A stretch of 64,000 nt of DNA from Paenibacillus oceani (GCF_014705615.1 NZ_JACXJA010000010.1:1-64000); one strand, 5' to 3'; positions 1 through 8,465 are shown, counted from the first letter of the stretch. Numbers and translations: made by a program. The notes: generated from the sequence alone by a model not told the origin.

Positions 1-230
1 CTCTCTTCCCTCTCCTTGTCTCTTCAAGGTAAATTCCTCTTTTAATTCCAGTTTCTTTACCTTTCACTTTTTTGTACCTAAGTAGTTACTACAAAACACT
101 CTTTACTTAGAAAAGCCGCCGCGTACGTAAGATCATTCATTGTGGCAACATGGCAGAGGTTTCGTTTTAAGAGGGGGCTGAATAAGAGGTAACAAAAGGC
201 AAAATAGTAATTAAAAGGTAAAAAGAGAAA

Positions 231-412
231 ATAAGAGTGTTTTGCACCCTTTATTTTGTACGAAAACCCGCCTGGACACGGAATAAGAGCGGTTTGAGGC
301 TTCTAAAATTGACGAAAAGGATGTACACCCCATCGGTTGGTTGAAATAAGGGGGACAAACCGCCTTTATTTGACTCTATCATCCCATTCGGTCGAAAATA
401 AAGGGTACCAGA
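231..412 (-). repeat. Dispersed intergenic repeat, copy 1 (about 182 bp)
   Basis: One of four related copies in this window (others near 38221, 42556 and 63382), here in inverted orientation. Read on the minus strand it has the shared blocks AAAGGCGGTTTG, CTTATTTCAACCAA, CAAACCGCTCTTAT and a final AAAATAAAGGGTGCAAAA. The blocks at the two ends and in the middle are partly inverted copies of each other, so the RNA could fold into several hairpins. A short open frame crosses it, but its residues are conserved only as far as the DNA is, so I do not call it a gene. Confidence 0.8.
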
Positions 413-561
413 GACTCTTATGATGTAGCCTGCCCGTGTTTCGTATAGAAGCAACTGGGCTCACCATCACACACATTTTACTATAACGTAACACTCCGTT
501 AACGATGCGATAATAGTCGGCTTGTATACTAATAGAAACGATGAAAGGAGGTGCTGCGGAA

Positions 562-663
562 ATGTACTACGAAGAAGACCGGGTTCCTTTCGACCAGCCG
601 GACGAAGTAACCGAAGACAGCGCCAAAGACAAGAGCCAGGACCCGAAAGAAGCAGTTGTCTAA
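562..663 (+). CDS. Small acidic hypothetical protein (33 aa)
   Basis: An open frame of 33 codons rich in Asp and Glu (begins MYYEEDRVPF). AAAGGAGG lies 11 bases before this ATG. An in-frame ATG at 541 overlaps that ribosome-binding site, so 562 is preferred. A hairpin with a T-run overlaps the stop codon, which suggests a discrete short transcript. There is no signal peptide or membrane segment and I recognise no family. It could also be the tail of a small RNA. Confidence 0.5.
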   Translation: MYYEEDRVPFDQPDEVTEDSAKDKSQDPKEAVV

Positions 664-681
664 ACGACAGTGCTTTTTTTA
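651..681 (+). terminator. Rho-independent terminator after the 33-aa ORF
   Basis: AGCAGTTGTC pairs with GACAGTGCT (one bulge) across a 5-base loop and is followed by seven T. It overlaps the TAA of the small ORF. Confidence 0.7.
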
Positions 682-1007
682 TTTGTACATGTCATTGAAA
701 TGATCTGCCCTCGCTGCGAAGAACAATAGGCTTCCGAGGAAAATCTTGGGACAACCTCCCCCTTTCAGTCCGCAAACCTCTATTCCCCAATCGCTAATTA
801 ATAGGCAGATCGATTCGTCCTGCGACGCCCCCCGATCGCCACGAGACAAACTTTCGCTTCCAATAGAACCTCTCCTTTCTCTATAAAACCCATTGTTAGT
901 TGGTAGTGAACGATTTCGATACAGTCGTTTGATCCGCTTCCCGCCACTCCTCTAGGAACCTTTTCCGGCTGGGTGAATATCATAGTGTAGCACACTTCGG
1001 GGGAGGG

Positions 1008-1919
1008 ATGCGTTTGTACTACTACGATCCTAGATGGGGCAGATGGATGTATAGCCCTGCGGCGCCACGGCCGCTTCTTCCTGCTTATTCCGCCAACGTT
1101 CATCCCGGCCTCACCGCCGATCCCCTTTCAGGTTACGCATCAGCCCCTGGGAAGGAAGCTTCGACAGCAGCGGCTTCCGACTCCGATCAAGGAACAGACG
1201 ACCAACGCGCGGCCCGTGCCGGAAAAGCAGGCGACGTCGTCGTCATCTGCATCAACGGACGCAGCGGGATGAACAGCCCCGGAATATCCAAGCTGCGCGA
1301 TACGTTGTACATCCGTCTGTCCCCACTCGGCGTCCCGGCCCGCAACGTCTTCCGGAGAAGCTGGAACCAGAACGAAGACGGCAATCCGCTGGGCGCCCCG
1401 TGGATCTGGGATTTGAACAATGAAATCGAGGAAAGAAGCCGCAATCCAAGCTATTTGGCCATCATCGGCCATTCGTACGGCGGTTGGGCGGCTTGCCGGC
1501 TGTCCCGGGTTACGCCGAAAGTTCCCAATTATATCGGTCTGATCGACCCGGTGTTCGGCCCGGGCAACACGATGAACGCCGCCGATATCCCCAAAGCTCA
1601 CATGATCAAGAACTGGTATCAGCGCAACGGAGTGACGAGCGGCAACCCGTGTACCGGCTTCGGCATGATCCCTTGTTTTCCCGTCGAAAACGGTCTGTCC
1701 TGCGGCTATCAGGACGTTCCCGGCGCGCAAAATATGCTCGTCCGTTATATGCGCAGCTGGGACGGCACGCCCACGACCGTCGAGTGCCCGGGCATCGGAG
1801 AAGTGCCGGTACCGGCAACGCACGGCAATATCGATGACGACCTCTGGATTCAGCGGCAAATCACCGAGCATATCGTTCAGGATGTTAAGAAGCTGCTGTA
1901 CAGCGGCTCCAAGCGTTGA
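1008..1919 (+). CDS. Alpha/beta hydrolase (lipase-like)
   Basis: A 303-residue protein with a clear nucleophile elbow, GHSYGG (about residue 155), preceded by a hydrophobic strand (LAIIG) and followed by LIDPVFG, where the acidic residue of a catalytic triad could lie; a late His-Gly (ATHGN) could complete it. This is the alpha/beta-hydrolase fold and the substrate is unknown. The first 60 residues are low-complexity, and no signal peptide or membrane segment is evident. GGAGG is only one base from the ATG at 1008; the in-frame TTG at 1014 is 7 bases from it and is the better start. It is a single-gene unit with its own terminator. Confidence 0.75.
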   Translation: MRLYYYDPRWGRWMYSPAAPRPLLPAYSANVHPGLTADPLSGYASAPGKEASTAAASDSDQGTDDQRAARAGKAGDVVVICINGRSGMNSPGISKLRDTLYIRLSPLGVPARNVFRRSWNQNEDGNPLGAPWIWDLNNEIEERSRNPSYLAIIGHSYGGWAACRLSRVTPKVPNYIGLIDPVFGPGNTMNAADIPKAHMIKNWYQRNGVTSGNPCTGFGMIPCFPVENGLSCGYQDVPGAQNMLVRYMRSWDGTPTTVECPGIGEVPVPATHGNIDDDLWIQRQITEHIVQDVKKLLYSGSKR

Positions 1920-1959
1920 CAGATCCCCGGCAAGCCGGCAGCTCCCGTTACAACGAAAG

Positions 1960-2003
1960 AAGCCTTGAGACCCGCCCGGAGCGCGGGAGCCGAAGGCTTT
2001 TTG
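1960..2003 (+). terminator. Rho-independent terminator of the hydrolase gene
   Basis: Outer stem AAGCCTT/AAGGCTT with an inner CCCGC/GCGGG stem, ending in TTTTT. It lies about 40 bases after the hydrolase stop. Confidence 0.8.
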
Positions 2004-2098
2004 GCTAATTTATCGACGCTTTCCTTCCATCACATTCCGGTGCCAAGGCCATTCTCACGAGGAAGGCTCCTCCATCGCTGCCCATCCCCCTTCACCGG

Positions 2099-2611
2099 CT
2101 ATTCTCCAAGGTTTTTATAGTAATACACCGTAGCATGAAGCTCACCGTCTGCCGATCTGGCATACCCGGGAATCCGACCGGCCATCGTATAGCCGATCGA
2201 GCTGTACAGCCGGTTGGACGGGTCCCCTTCCCTCGTGTCGAGCACGAGCAGCGTCCTGCCTAATTCGGCGGCTTTCGCTTCAGCCTGAAGCATCAGCCGT
2301 CTGCCGATTCCATGCCTGCGGTAATCGGGGTGCGTCATCAGCTTGGCGATCTCCGCCCGGTGCGAGCCGTTCGGCTTCGTACACAGATGCATCTGCACGC
2401 TGCCTACGACCCGACCGCCGGCCAGCGCCGCATACAAGACCACATCCGGGCCGGGCACGCCCTCCCAGTACCGGGTCGCCTCCTCAGCTGAAAGCGGCGG
2501 CATAAAGCCGACCGATGCCCCATCCTCCACGACACGAATTAACAGCTCGGCGAGCTCGTTTATCCTAGAACGGACCGAATGAAGCGGTACGATTGTCACG
2601 TCCATTTGCAT
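2099..2611 (-). CDS. GNAT family N-acetyltransferase
   Basis: About 170 residues with the GNAT fold: a variable N-terminal helix region, a strand (VVGSVQMHLC), then the acetyl-CoA loop with HPDYRRHGIGRRLM, which fits the R/Q-x-x-G-x-G/A motif, followed by LLVLDTREGD and LYSSIGY, as in small-molecule acetyltransferases. The start at 2611 is chosen because TGGAGG lies 6 bases before that ATG; an upstream ATG at 2638 would put this site inside the gene. It stands alone and the acceptor substrate cannot be read from sequence. Confidence 0.85.
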   Translation of the reverse strand: MQMDVTIVPLHSVRSRINELAELLIRVVEDGASVGFMPPLSAEEATRYWEGVPGPDVVLYAALAGGRVVGSVQMHLCTKPNGSHRAEIAKLMTHPDYRRHGIGRRLMLQAEAKAAELGRTLLVLDTREGDPSNRLYSSIGYTMAGRIPGYARSADGELHATVYYYKNLGE

Positions 2612-2906
2612 CCTATCGCCTCCATTGGAAGTTTGCACTGCATCGTCTTAGTATAATCCGCCACAGCTGTCAGTCCAATCTTCAAGGATTATCGCACGCA
2701 CAGAAACGCCCCTGCCGTCGCGGTCGCACCTTTCACCAGCAATATGGACCGGTGAAACCCGCTGCAAGCTGAAGGTGATCGGTACGCCCGACCGGAGAAT
2801 CCGTGCTTCTTTCCCAGACACGAAAACCGAGAGAGCCTCCCGGTCCCCTCGGTATTAACGCTATATACGCCCATCTTCGATGCCTTCTCCTGCAGCCTGC
2901 CTCTTC

Positions 2907-3791
2907 TTACAACACCCCGTAAGACTTGAGCGTCTTCAGCCGCTCCACAGTCACAAACCCGCGCCATTCCTGCTCCGCAGCGATGCTCGGCGGCTGCCAG
3001 CTGATCGGCCATCCTCCGTCCTCCTGCTGCTGTTCGGCGAGCGCCTTCAAATGAATCTGCTTGTCTTCCCCGGATACGAATTTGCCGGCATAACTTTCCC
3101 GTTGAGGCGCCCAATCCAGCACTTTATGCACATATCCAGAAGCGTGCGGGTCCTTCTCGATAACGCCGGGACCACCCAGCCAATCATCGACTTTACGCCA
3201 ATAGACGGCCGCCCGCCCGGTATCCGGCGTATGCCGGAGAAACTGAATCCAATGCGTGCCGTCATGAAAGCCCGACGGTTCGTTCGACTCCATATAGCTC
3301 CATACATAACGCACATTCTCCTCGAACCACCGCTCCCGCACGATCGCCTGGTCCCCGTAATACTTGTACAGCAGGCCGAAAACCGTGCCTGTCGGGTTCA
3401 TCGAAGGACAACGGTCGTCCTCCGTCGACCACCACGACGTATGGGCGTAACCATGGACGCTGCTTCGAATGAGCGGCAGCCCGCCGTTCTCAAGCGTAAT
3501 CGTCCGCAAATACCCGGCGATCCCTTCCATCATCGCCGGATCGAAGCAATCGATCTCCTCCATCACAAGCAGCGCCATCTCGGTCGGGACCGGCTGGCTG
3601 TGCGGATCGCGAATATCCGGCTCCAGCGCGTTGCCGAACCCTCCGTCGGCATTTTGGTAAGCTCGGAGCGCCTGGATGACCGCCTCCTTCGTTCCCCCTT
3701 CGAAATGATACTCGTACCGCTTCCGGTCCAGCAGCCGCGCATGGCTGTACAGGAACGATCCGGCTTTGTCCAAAATGGAATGGGTAGTCAT
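2907..3791 (-). CDS. Prenyltransferase/squalene-oxidase-repeat-like protein
   Basis: A 294-residue soluble protein with repeated helical motifs of the alpha/alpha-barrel type: ALRAYQNADGGFGNALEPD (about residues 42-60), TLENGGLPLIRSS and a final QQQEDGGWPISWQPPS. The DGGFG and DGGWP signatures are the QW-like repeats of the terpenoid-cyclase/prenyltransferase superfamily. No catalytic DxDD is visible, so an enzymatic role is uncertain. It follows the WYL regulator gene by 33 bases on the same strand and is probably co-transcribed and controlled by it. Confidence 0.7.
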   Translation of the reverse strand: MTTHSILDKAGSFLYSHARLLDRKRYEYHFEGGTKEAVIQALRAYQNADGGFGNALEPDIRDPHSQPVPTEMALLVMEEIDCFDPAMMEGIAGYLRTITLENGGLPLIRSSVHGYAHTSWWSTEDDRCPSMNPTGTVFGLLYKYYGDQAIVRERWFEENVRYVWSYMESNEPSGFHDGTHWIQFLRHTPDTGRAAVYWRKVDDWLGGPGVIEKDPHASGYVHKVLDWAPQRESYAGKFVSGEDKQIHLKALAEQQQEDGGWPISWQPPSIAAEQEWRGFVTVERLKTLKSYGVL

Positions 3792-3824
3792 AACTTGATA
3801 AGCCTCCTTTGAAAATAGATCTGA

Positions 3825-4784
3825 TTACAGCGAGTTACGCTCCGAATCTGGCTTGTATCGTTCATACAATTGCCCGGCCATCTCGCGAATCCCGGCGCGA
3901 AGCTCGTCCGGCTCCAGCACATTCGCCTGCATGCCTAATGTAAAGAAAAAACGAACCGCCCAATCCCACTCGGAGGCGGGACAATCGAATTCCACCGTCC
4001 ACTCATCATCGGCTATTTGCTTGACATGCTCTCCGATATGGTAGTCCTGTTCGGCCAGCAACGCGCCGCGGTAGGTCAGCTTGGCGGCGATGCGCACAGC
4101 AGGCTTCGCCGGCGCTTCCTCGTCTTCCGCCCTCTGAAGCTGTTCGTTCCCCCCCTCATCTGGCTGGGCGATCACTTCCAGCTCCTCGATCCGGTCGACA
4201 CGGAAGTTGCGTACTTCCTTGTGCAGAGGGGAGAACGCCTCGCAGTACCAGAACCCGTGCGCCGTATAAATTTTGCGGGGATACAGCCGGAGCCGCCGGT
4301 GATGGTTTTCCGACCGGTACAGCACATGAACCCAACGGGATTCGGCCGTATGCTCGAGCAAGGCGGACAAGTGGGGCGTTTTCGTTTTGCGGACGGGCAC
4401 TTCGAGCTCCATTCTGTCGAGCAGCGGCTCGACCTGCTTCAGTGTTTCCTCCGGCAGGACCGACCGGATCTTGTCGAGGACCGTCCATCTGGCCTGGTTA
4501 AACGGGGTTTCCATTATGTTCGTCATCGCCCGGAGCGCAAACAGGACCGTCAGCGCTTCCTGGGAATCGAGCTGCAGCGGCGACAGCCGGAACCCTTCCA
4601 TCATCCGGAATCCTCCGGACGGTCCCGTCATCGAATACAGTGGGATGCCGATCTCCGACAACGACTGCATATCCCGCAAAACGGTCCTTTTCGAAACTTC
4701 GAATTTGTCGGCCAGCGACTGGGCCGTCTCCGGTCTTTGCTGCAGGGCGATCAGGATCGCCATCAGCCGGTCTGCTCTCTTCAA
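3825..4784 (-). CDS. YafY-like helix-turn-helix WYL-domain regulator
   Basis: A 319-residue regulator. Residues 1-60 form a DeoR-type winged helix (LADKFEVSKRTVLRDMQSL), and the second half has the WYL domain with LYPRKIYTAHGFWYCEAF and FRVDRIEELEV, a ligand-sensing fold. The start is a TTG at 4784 with GGGGGAGAGG just upstream. An open frame continues to 4970 but those residues are low-complexity, lie across the promoter, and have no start context. A perfect inverted repeat upstream suggests autoregulation. The next gene is the repeat protein at 2907-3791. Confidence 0.85.
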   Translation of the reverse strand: MKRADRLMAILIALQQRPETAQSLADKFEVSKRTVLRDMQSLSEIGIPLYSMTGPSGGFRMMEGFRLSPLQLDSQEALTVLFALRAMTNIMETPFNQARWTVLDKIRSVLPEETLKQVEPLLDRMELEVPVRKTKTPHLSALLEHTAESRWVHVLYRSENHHRRLRLYPRKIYTAHGFWYCEAFSPLHKEVRNFRVDRIEELEVIAQPDEGGNEQLQRAEDEEAPAKPAVRIAAKLTYRGALLAEQDYHIGEHVKQIADDEWTVEFDCPASEWDWAVRFFFTLGMQANVLEPDELRAGIREMAGQLYERYKPDSERNSL

Positions 4785-4811
4785 CGCCTCTCCCCCGTTT
4801 CTTACTACCCC

Positions 4812-4849
4812 ATTATATCCGTATATTAGTGACAGCTTGGATGTCACTA
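4812..4849 (-). promoter_or_regulatory. Promoter and operator of the WYL regulator
   Basis: A -10 box TATAAT (minus strand, 4812-4817) has no good -35; in that place is the inverted repeat TAGTGACA-7-TGTCACTA (4827-4849). A perfect 8-bp palindrome at -35 is a plausible binding site for the regulator itself. The binding is inferred. Confidence 0.6.
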
Positions 4850-4947
4850 ATTGTACCCGGCTTCCAGCAAAAAGGAGAGCATTTGTTTCAAATTCGCACA
4901 AACCCGATTTTTTGTTGTTAAAAAAAGGGAGTATATTGATAAAAAGG

Positions 4948-4976
4948 TTGACTTGACGTCCTTCATTCAATACAAT
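4948..4976 (+). promoter_or_regulatory. Sigma-A promoter of the riboswitch transcript
   Basis: TTGACT (4948-4953), a 17-base spacer and TACAAT (4971-4976). Transcription should begin near 4983, at the 5' edge of the riboswitch. Confidence 0.8.
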
Positions 4977-4982
4977 AACAGT

Positions 4983-5112
4983 ACGCTTAATTTCCGATTC
5001 TCCAATCGGAAAGCGGGGGAACCATTCTTTAGGGGCGAATCGTCCGGTCCGTTCATCGGGACCGCGTAGGGAACCATCTTTCCCGAGTCCGTCAGCTAAC
5101 CTCGTCAGCAGT
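4983..5112 (+). ncRNA. ydaO/yuaA-type c-di-AMP riboswitch
   Basis: The leader matches the ydaO/yuaA class as I remember it: CGCTTAATT, a hairpin CCGATT...AATCGG, GCGGGGGAACC, AGGGGCGAAT, GGTCC...GGGACC, TAGGGAA, and CCGTCAGCTAACCTCG near the 3' end. The order and spacing of these blocks fit the class. It is followed by a terminator at 5149-5172, as expected for a switch turned off by c-di-AMP. The next gene is the kamA-like gene at 5403. I could not run a covariance-model search. Confidence 0.85.
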
Positions 5113-5148
5113 AGATGGGGTCATTCTGTATGTTCATTCTGCACACAT

Positions 5149-5172
5149 GACCCTGGATACAGGGTCTTTTTC
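5149..5172 (+). terminator. Expression-platform terminator of the riboswitch
   Basis: GACCCTG-GATA-CAGGGTC followed by TTTTT. Just upstream, GGGTCAT (5118-5124) and ATGACCC (5147-5153) can pair instead; this would break the terminator and act as an antiterminator. Confidence 0.8.
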
Positions 5173-5181
5173 TATTTGTAT

Positions 5182-5236
5182 AAGACCCTGTCGAGCGCAG
5201 TAGGAGGACATTTCCTCTTCGCCCGGGGTCTTTTCT
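5182..5236 (+). terminator. Second hairpin with T-run downstream of the riboswitch
   Basis: AAGACC (5182) pairs with GGTCTT (5227), with an inner AGGAGG/TCCTCTT stem, and is followed by TTTTC. It may be a back-up terminator or attenuator before the kamA-like gene. Confidence 0.5.
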
Positions 5237-5402
5237 TGTTTGCATCCTTGACCTCAATCATTATCTTCTGCTGACCGGAACGGCAAATTACGAATGGATT
5301 GGACGATAGTAGCACGGAAGGGAGGAGTCGCAAGCACACGGTCCCTAAGATCTGACTAGCATGCCGGGTAGATCGAAAATTAGAAAAACGGGAGGAATGT
5401 GC

Positions 5403-6578
5403 ATGGCACAGCCAAAGTACATTACAGATATCGATAAAATTGCAAACATACCGGAGACGGAAAGAAAAAGACTGAAGCAAATTACCGAGAAATTCGTGTT
5501 CCGTGTCAACGATTATTATTTGAACCTCATCAATTGGGAAGATCCCCGAGATCCCATCAAAAAACTGGTCATTCCGAACGAAGGCGAGCTCGCTGAATAC
5601 GGGCGCTGGGACGCCTCCGATGAAGATACGAACTATGTCGTGCCCGGCTGCCAGCACAAGTACCGGACAACGGCTCTCTTGATCGTATCCGAAGTATGCG
5701 GCGCTTATTGCCGTTATTGCTTCCGCAAGCGGCTGTTCCGCAACGACGTCAAGGAAGCGATGTCCGACGTCGAGCCCGGCCTCGCTTATATCGCCAAACA
5801 TCCCGAAATCAATAACGTGCTGCTTACGGGCGGCGACAGCCTGATCCTCGCTACCCCAAAACTTCGAATGATCCTGGAGCGGCTGCGGGAGATGGAGCAT
5901 GTGAAAATTATCCGTCTCGGCTCGAAAATCCCCGTCTTTAATCCGATGCGGATCTACGAGGACGAGGAGCTGCTGGAGACGATTCGTACTTACTCCACGG
6001 CCGACAAGCGCATCTATGTCATGGCCCACATCAATCACCCCCGCGAAATAACGCCGGAGGCGAAGCGCGGCTTCCAGGCTTTGCACGAGGCGGGAGCGAT
6101 CGTCGTCAACCAGACGCCGGTGCTCAAAGGCATCAATGACGATCCGGCCGTACTCGGCGAACTGCTCGACCGGCTGTCGTGGGCGGGCGTCACCCCGTAT
6201 TATTTCTTTATTAACCGGCCGGTGGCGGGAAACCGCGATTTCGTGCTTTCGCTCGAAGAAGCGTACCGGATCGTGGAGCAGGCGAAAGCCAGAACGTCCG
6301 GTCTCGGCAAGCGCGTCCGCTTGTCGATGAGCCATACGTCCGGCAAAATCGAAATACTCGCGGTTGAAGACGGCAAAGCATATTTGAAATATCATCAGTC
6401 CCGCGACGATGAATACGGCAAATTTATGGTGCTCGACTGTCCGAAGGACGCCGCCTGGTTCGACGATTTGCCGGGCAACGAGAAGTTTTGGAAGAAACCT
6501 AAGAAGAAAACGAACGAAGTGGTCTCTGTCAACGAGCTTCCCGACATGCCTGCAGCCAGAGTGGCTCGTAGCAGATAA
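5403..6578 (+). CDS. kamA: KamA family radical SAM protein (lysine 2,3-aminomutase-like)
   Basis: A 391-residue enzyme with the radical-SAM cluster motif CGAYCRYC (Cys 99, 103, 106), followed by LLTGGDSLI and RLGSKIPVFNPMRI, the typical KamA/EF-P-aminomutase core. Lysine 2,3-aminomutases convert L-lysine to beta-lysine using SAM, a 4Fe-4S cluster and PLP; this protein is slightly shorter than the clostridial enzyme. The start at 5403 has GGAGG 7 bases upstream; the ATGs at 5361 and 5397 have no usable site. It sits behind a c-di-AMP riboswitch. Beta-lysine is a precursor of the osmolyte N-acetyl-beta-lysine, which fits an osmotic role, but no ablB-like acetyltransferase is adjacent. EF-P lysine modification is an alternative. 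Confidence 0.85.
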   Translation: MAQPKYITDIDKIANIPETERKRLKQITEKFVFRVNDYYLNLINWEDPRDPIKKLVIPNEGELAEYGRWDASDEDTNYVVPGCQHKYRTTALLIVSEVCGAYCRYCFRKRLFRNDVKEAMSDVEPGLAYIAKHPEINNVLLTGGDSLILATPKLRMILERLREMEHVKIIRLGSKIPVFNPMRIYEDEELLETIRTYSTADKRIYVMAHINHPREITPEAKRGFQALHEAGAIVVNQTPVLKGINDDPAVLGELLDRLSWAGVTPYYFFINRPVAGNRDFVLSLEEAYRIVEQAKARTSGLGKRVRLSMSHTSGKIEILAVEDGKAYLKYHQSRDDEYGKFMVLDCPKDAAWFDDLPGNEKFWKKPKKKTNEVVSVNELPDMPAARVARSR

Positions 6579-6820
6579 AAACGCCAGCAGAAAAGCCGTC
6601 CGGCTTGCATAATGACCGGACGGCTTTTTGATAATCTCACTAACATTTCATGTTTCAGCAAATTGCGTTTATTCTTAATTTTTTCCGCTAACTCCATGTT
6701 TCCTTCCATCAGTACTTCAAGCCATTGTTTGTTTAGCAGATCAAGTCTATATTCAGCAAGCCAAATATCTTGGACCTGCTGTTTCGTTTTCACTTTTTCT
6801 TCTTTCTGAGTTGTAATCAT
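6395..6820 (-). CDS. Hypothetical protein overlapping the kamA 3' end
   Basis: The frame starts at an ATG preceded by GGTGAG. Its first 65 residues are a charged helical segment (VQDIWLAEYRLDLLNKQW...KIKNKRNLLKHEML) that looks like real protein. From about residue 70 it runs through the bidirectional terminator and then antisense to the kamA-like gene, so that part is probably not native. It is best read as a small helical protein that lost its own stop, or a 3'-truncated gene. I recognise no family. Confidence 0.35.
   Translation of the reverse strand: MITTQKEEKVKTKQQVQDIWLAEYRLDLLNKQWLEVLMEGNMELAEKIKNKRNLLKHEMLVRLSKSRPVIMQAGRLFCWRFYLLRATLAAGMSGSSLTETTSFVFFLGFFQNFSLPGKSSNQAASFGQSSTINLPYSSSRD
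6591..6630. terminator. Bidirectional terminator after the kamA-like gene
   Basis: AAAAGCCGTCCGG pairs with CCGGACGGCTTTTT across a 12-base loop. It is symmetrical, so it can end transcription from both strands. Confidence 0.9.
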
Positions 6821-6832
6821 AGGATACTCACC

Positions 6833-6869
6833 TTTTCATATTCTCATCACTACAAATAGAATATGAAAA
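6833..6869. promoter_or_regulatory. Perfect 11-bp inverted repeat
   Basis: TTTTCATATTC and GAATATGAAAA flank a 15-base loop, directly before the ribosome-binding site of the small gene starting at 6820. It could be an operator or an RNA hairpin masking that site. It also lies just after the histidine-kinase fragment. Confidence 0.5.
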
Positions 6870-6895
6870 AGATGTGTTGGCAAAATGTCGGAATT

Positions 6896-7117
6896 TTATT
6901 TATACGGCAAGGTTAAGGTGACGACCGTACTTTCGGACGAAGAATGCTTCAAATAAAGCGATCCATTTTGCACCTTTGCCAGCATTAGCGAGAACGGAAG
7001 CCCTAATCCCAATCCTGTTTTATATTTTTTATTGCTGCCTCGATAAAAGCGTTCAAAGTTATAAGGTCGATCCTCTTCCGGTATTCCTCTCCCGCTGTCT
7101 TTCACATCTATACCCAC
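6896..7117 (-). pseudogene. Histidine kinase C-terminal fragment
   Basis: Only the end of a HATPase_c domain remains: VKDSGRGIPEEDRPYNFERF (N- and F-box region), TGLGLGLPFSLMLAK (G2 box) and a final VVTLTLPYK. HAMP, HisKA and the rest of the ATPase are missing; the reductase gene lies directly where the front of the kinase should be. It is a remnant of a sensor kinase unrelated in detail to the intact ones nearby. Confidence 0.75.
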
Positions 7118-7132
7118 ATACCCGTCTCCACC

Positions 7133-8308
7133 CTACGTTCCATGGCAAGCAGCTTGTGCTCTACTCCATGCGGCATGAATCTGTTGTTCCTCGAAACGAT
7201 GCTCAGTCGCAAATTGAATCAATGCTTCTATAGAAGCCGGGATATCTATTGAAGGAATATCGACCATGATTTGATTCAGGGTCGACGTATCATATTCGTA
7301 ACATGGTCCTGTAAGATAAGGGCTAAAGATACTTCCTACTGACCTATAGTAGATTTTCTCAAGGCCTTTCAGGTTAATAGGCTTCTTATCGACAAATGCA
7401 TAATTTGTAAATCCAACCACATCCAATATACGGGATAAATACTCCGCATGATGTATTGATTTGGTCTGGACAATGTTTAATTGACTCCGGTTTGTGTGAC
7501 TCAATCTCAAGCAAGCTTTTGCTACATAATCAACCGGAACGATATTCATCCCCGAGTTCGGGTTGATATGAATTCTTATCCCGTCTCCCGTATTTTTCTC
7601 TTTCATCATCCAGAAGAAACGTCCCCACCCGTAAATCACATCAAATTTAGAAGTATAATATAGAGGGGCGGTTAGCAATCGGCCAACGACAACACTTGGC
7701 CTCGCAATTTGAATCGTCATCTGCTTCTTGGCACCATACTCTTGAATCATCGTTTCAATAGCCGCTTTAGATTGTTCATAAGGATTTCGATATACATCGG
7801 ATGGAGAGTGAAGAAGATGATCATCGATTAATCCTGTTCGAATACCCGATGAGAACGCCGTACTGATAAACATAAACCTGCAGTCATAGCTTTGCAGTGC
7901 ATGCAGAAACGACTGTGTGCCTAAAAAATTATGGTGAAACACGTCTTGTTCTGCTGCTTGACCCACATGCAAATTTACACTTCCGGCACTATGAAACACT
8001 TGGAGTCTAACACGGTCTGGAATATGCTTCTTTAAAATCTTTGCCAAGTCACGGTCTCGAATATCGCCCTCTATGATCTGTATATAATCCATGGCATGGT
8101 TGACAGATCCCTGTTGTAAAAAATCAGGAGTCCATGCATTTTGCAACAAACCGCGGATAAATGCCGCTCCATCTCTGCCTTCTTGCCTGCGAATAAGCAA
8201 ATAGATTTTCCCCTGCTTATGCCCTCTTATGTATTCGGGTAGTTGTTCGTACAATATATGCTGACCAATTAATCCTGTACTTCCTGTAATTAAAATATTC
8301 TGTTCCAT
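7133..8308 (-). CDS. NAD(P)-dependent SDR/thioester-reductase-like protein
   Basis: A 391-residue extended SDR. The N-terminal Rossmann motif ITGSTGLIGQHI (residues 6-17) binds NAD(P); YEQSK gives the catalytic Tyr-x-x-x-Lys, and FHSAGSVNLHV and FISTAFSSG fit the male-sterility/fatty-acyl reductase branch (NAD_binding_4). It lacks the adenylation and carrier domains of a full carboxylic acid reductase. The likely role is reduction of an acyl-thioester or modification of a lipid or nucleotide sugar. Its DNA is more AT-rich than most genes here and it is flanked by gene fragments, which suggests transfer. It probably starts at ATG 8308. Confidence 0.7.
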   Translation of the reverse strand: MEQNILITGSTGLIGQHILYEQLPEYIRGHKQGKIYLLIRRQEGRDGAAFIRGLLQNAWTPDFLQQGSVNHAMDYIQIIEGDIRDRDLAKILKKHIPDRVRLQVFHSAGSVNLHVGQAAEQDVFHHNFLGTQSFLHALQSYDCRFMFISTAFSSGIRTGLIDDHLLHSPSDVYRNPYEQSKAAIETMIQEYGAKKQMTIQIARPSVVVGRLLTAPLYYTSKFDVIYGWGRFFWMMKEKNTGDGIRIHINPNSGMNIVPVDYVAKACLRLSHTNRSQLNIVQTKSIHHAEYLSRILDVVGFTNYAFVDKKPINLKGLEKIYYRSVGSIFSPYLTGPCYEYDTSTLNQIMVDIPSIDIPASIEALIQFATEHRFEEQQIHAAWSRAQAACHGT

Positions 8309-8465
8309 TGTATTCTCCGATCTGGCCAGACTCTCCCTCTTCTTTTACGAGAAAGCGACCCGCGCCTATTCCTTAAGGAATCTATCTGCTTCTGCTATAG
8401 TGAAAAAATTCTGCCCAGAAAAAGTGAGTTGCATCCGGTATACAGTGCGCTTAGTGAGCGTTGGG

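Noticed and set aside
251-454. 67-codon frame inside the first repeat, similar to a frame in the repeat at 38221
   Set aside because: Similarity follows the repeated DNA; copies 3 and 4 do not keep the frame, so a conserved peptide is not supported.
798-1103. Minus-strand frame with a hotdog-like look near the hydrolase start
   Set aside because: Overlaps the hydrolase start antisense, no ribosome site and the resemblance is too weak to support a thioesterase remnant.
5172-6395. Long minus-strand frame opposite the kamA-like gene
   Set aside because: It mirrors codon use of the radical SAM gene, has no ribosome site and no domain signal; it is an antisense shadow.
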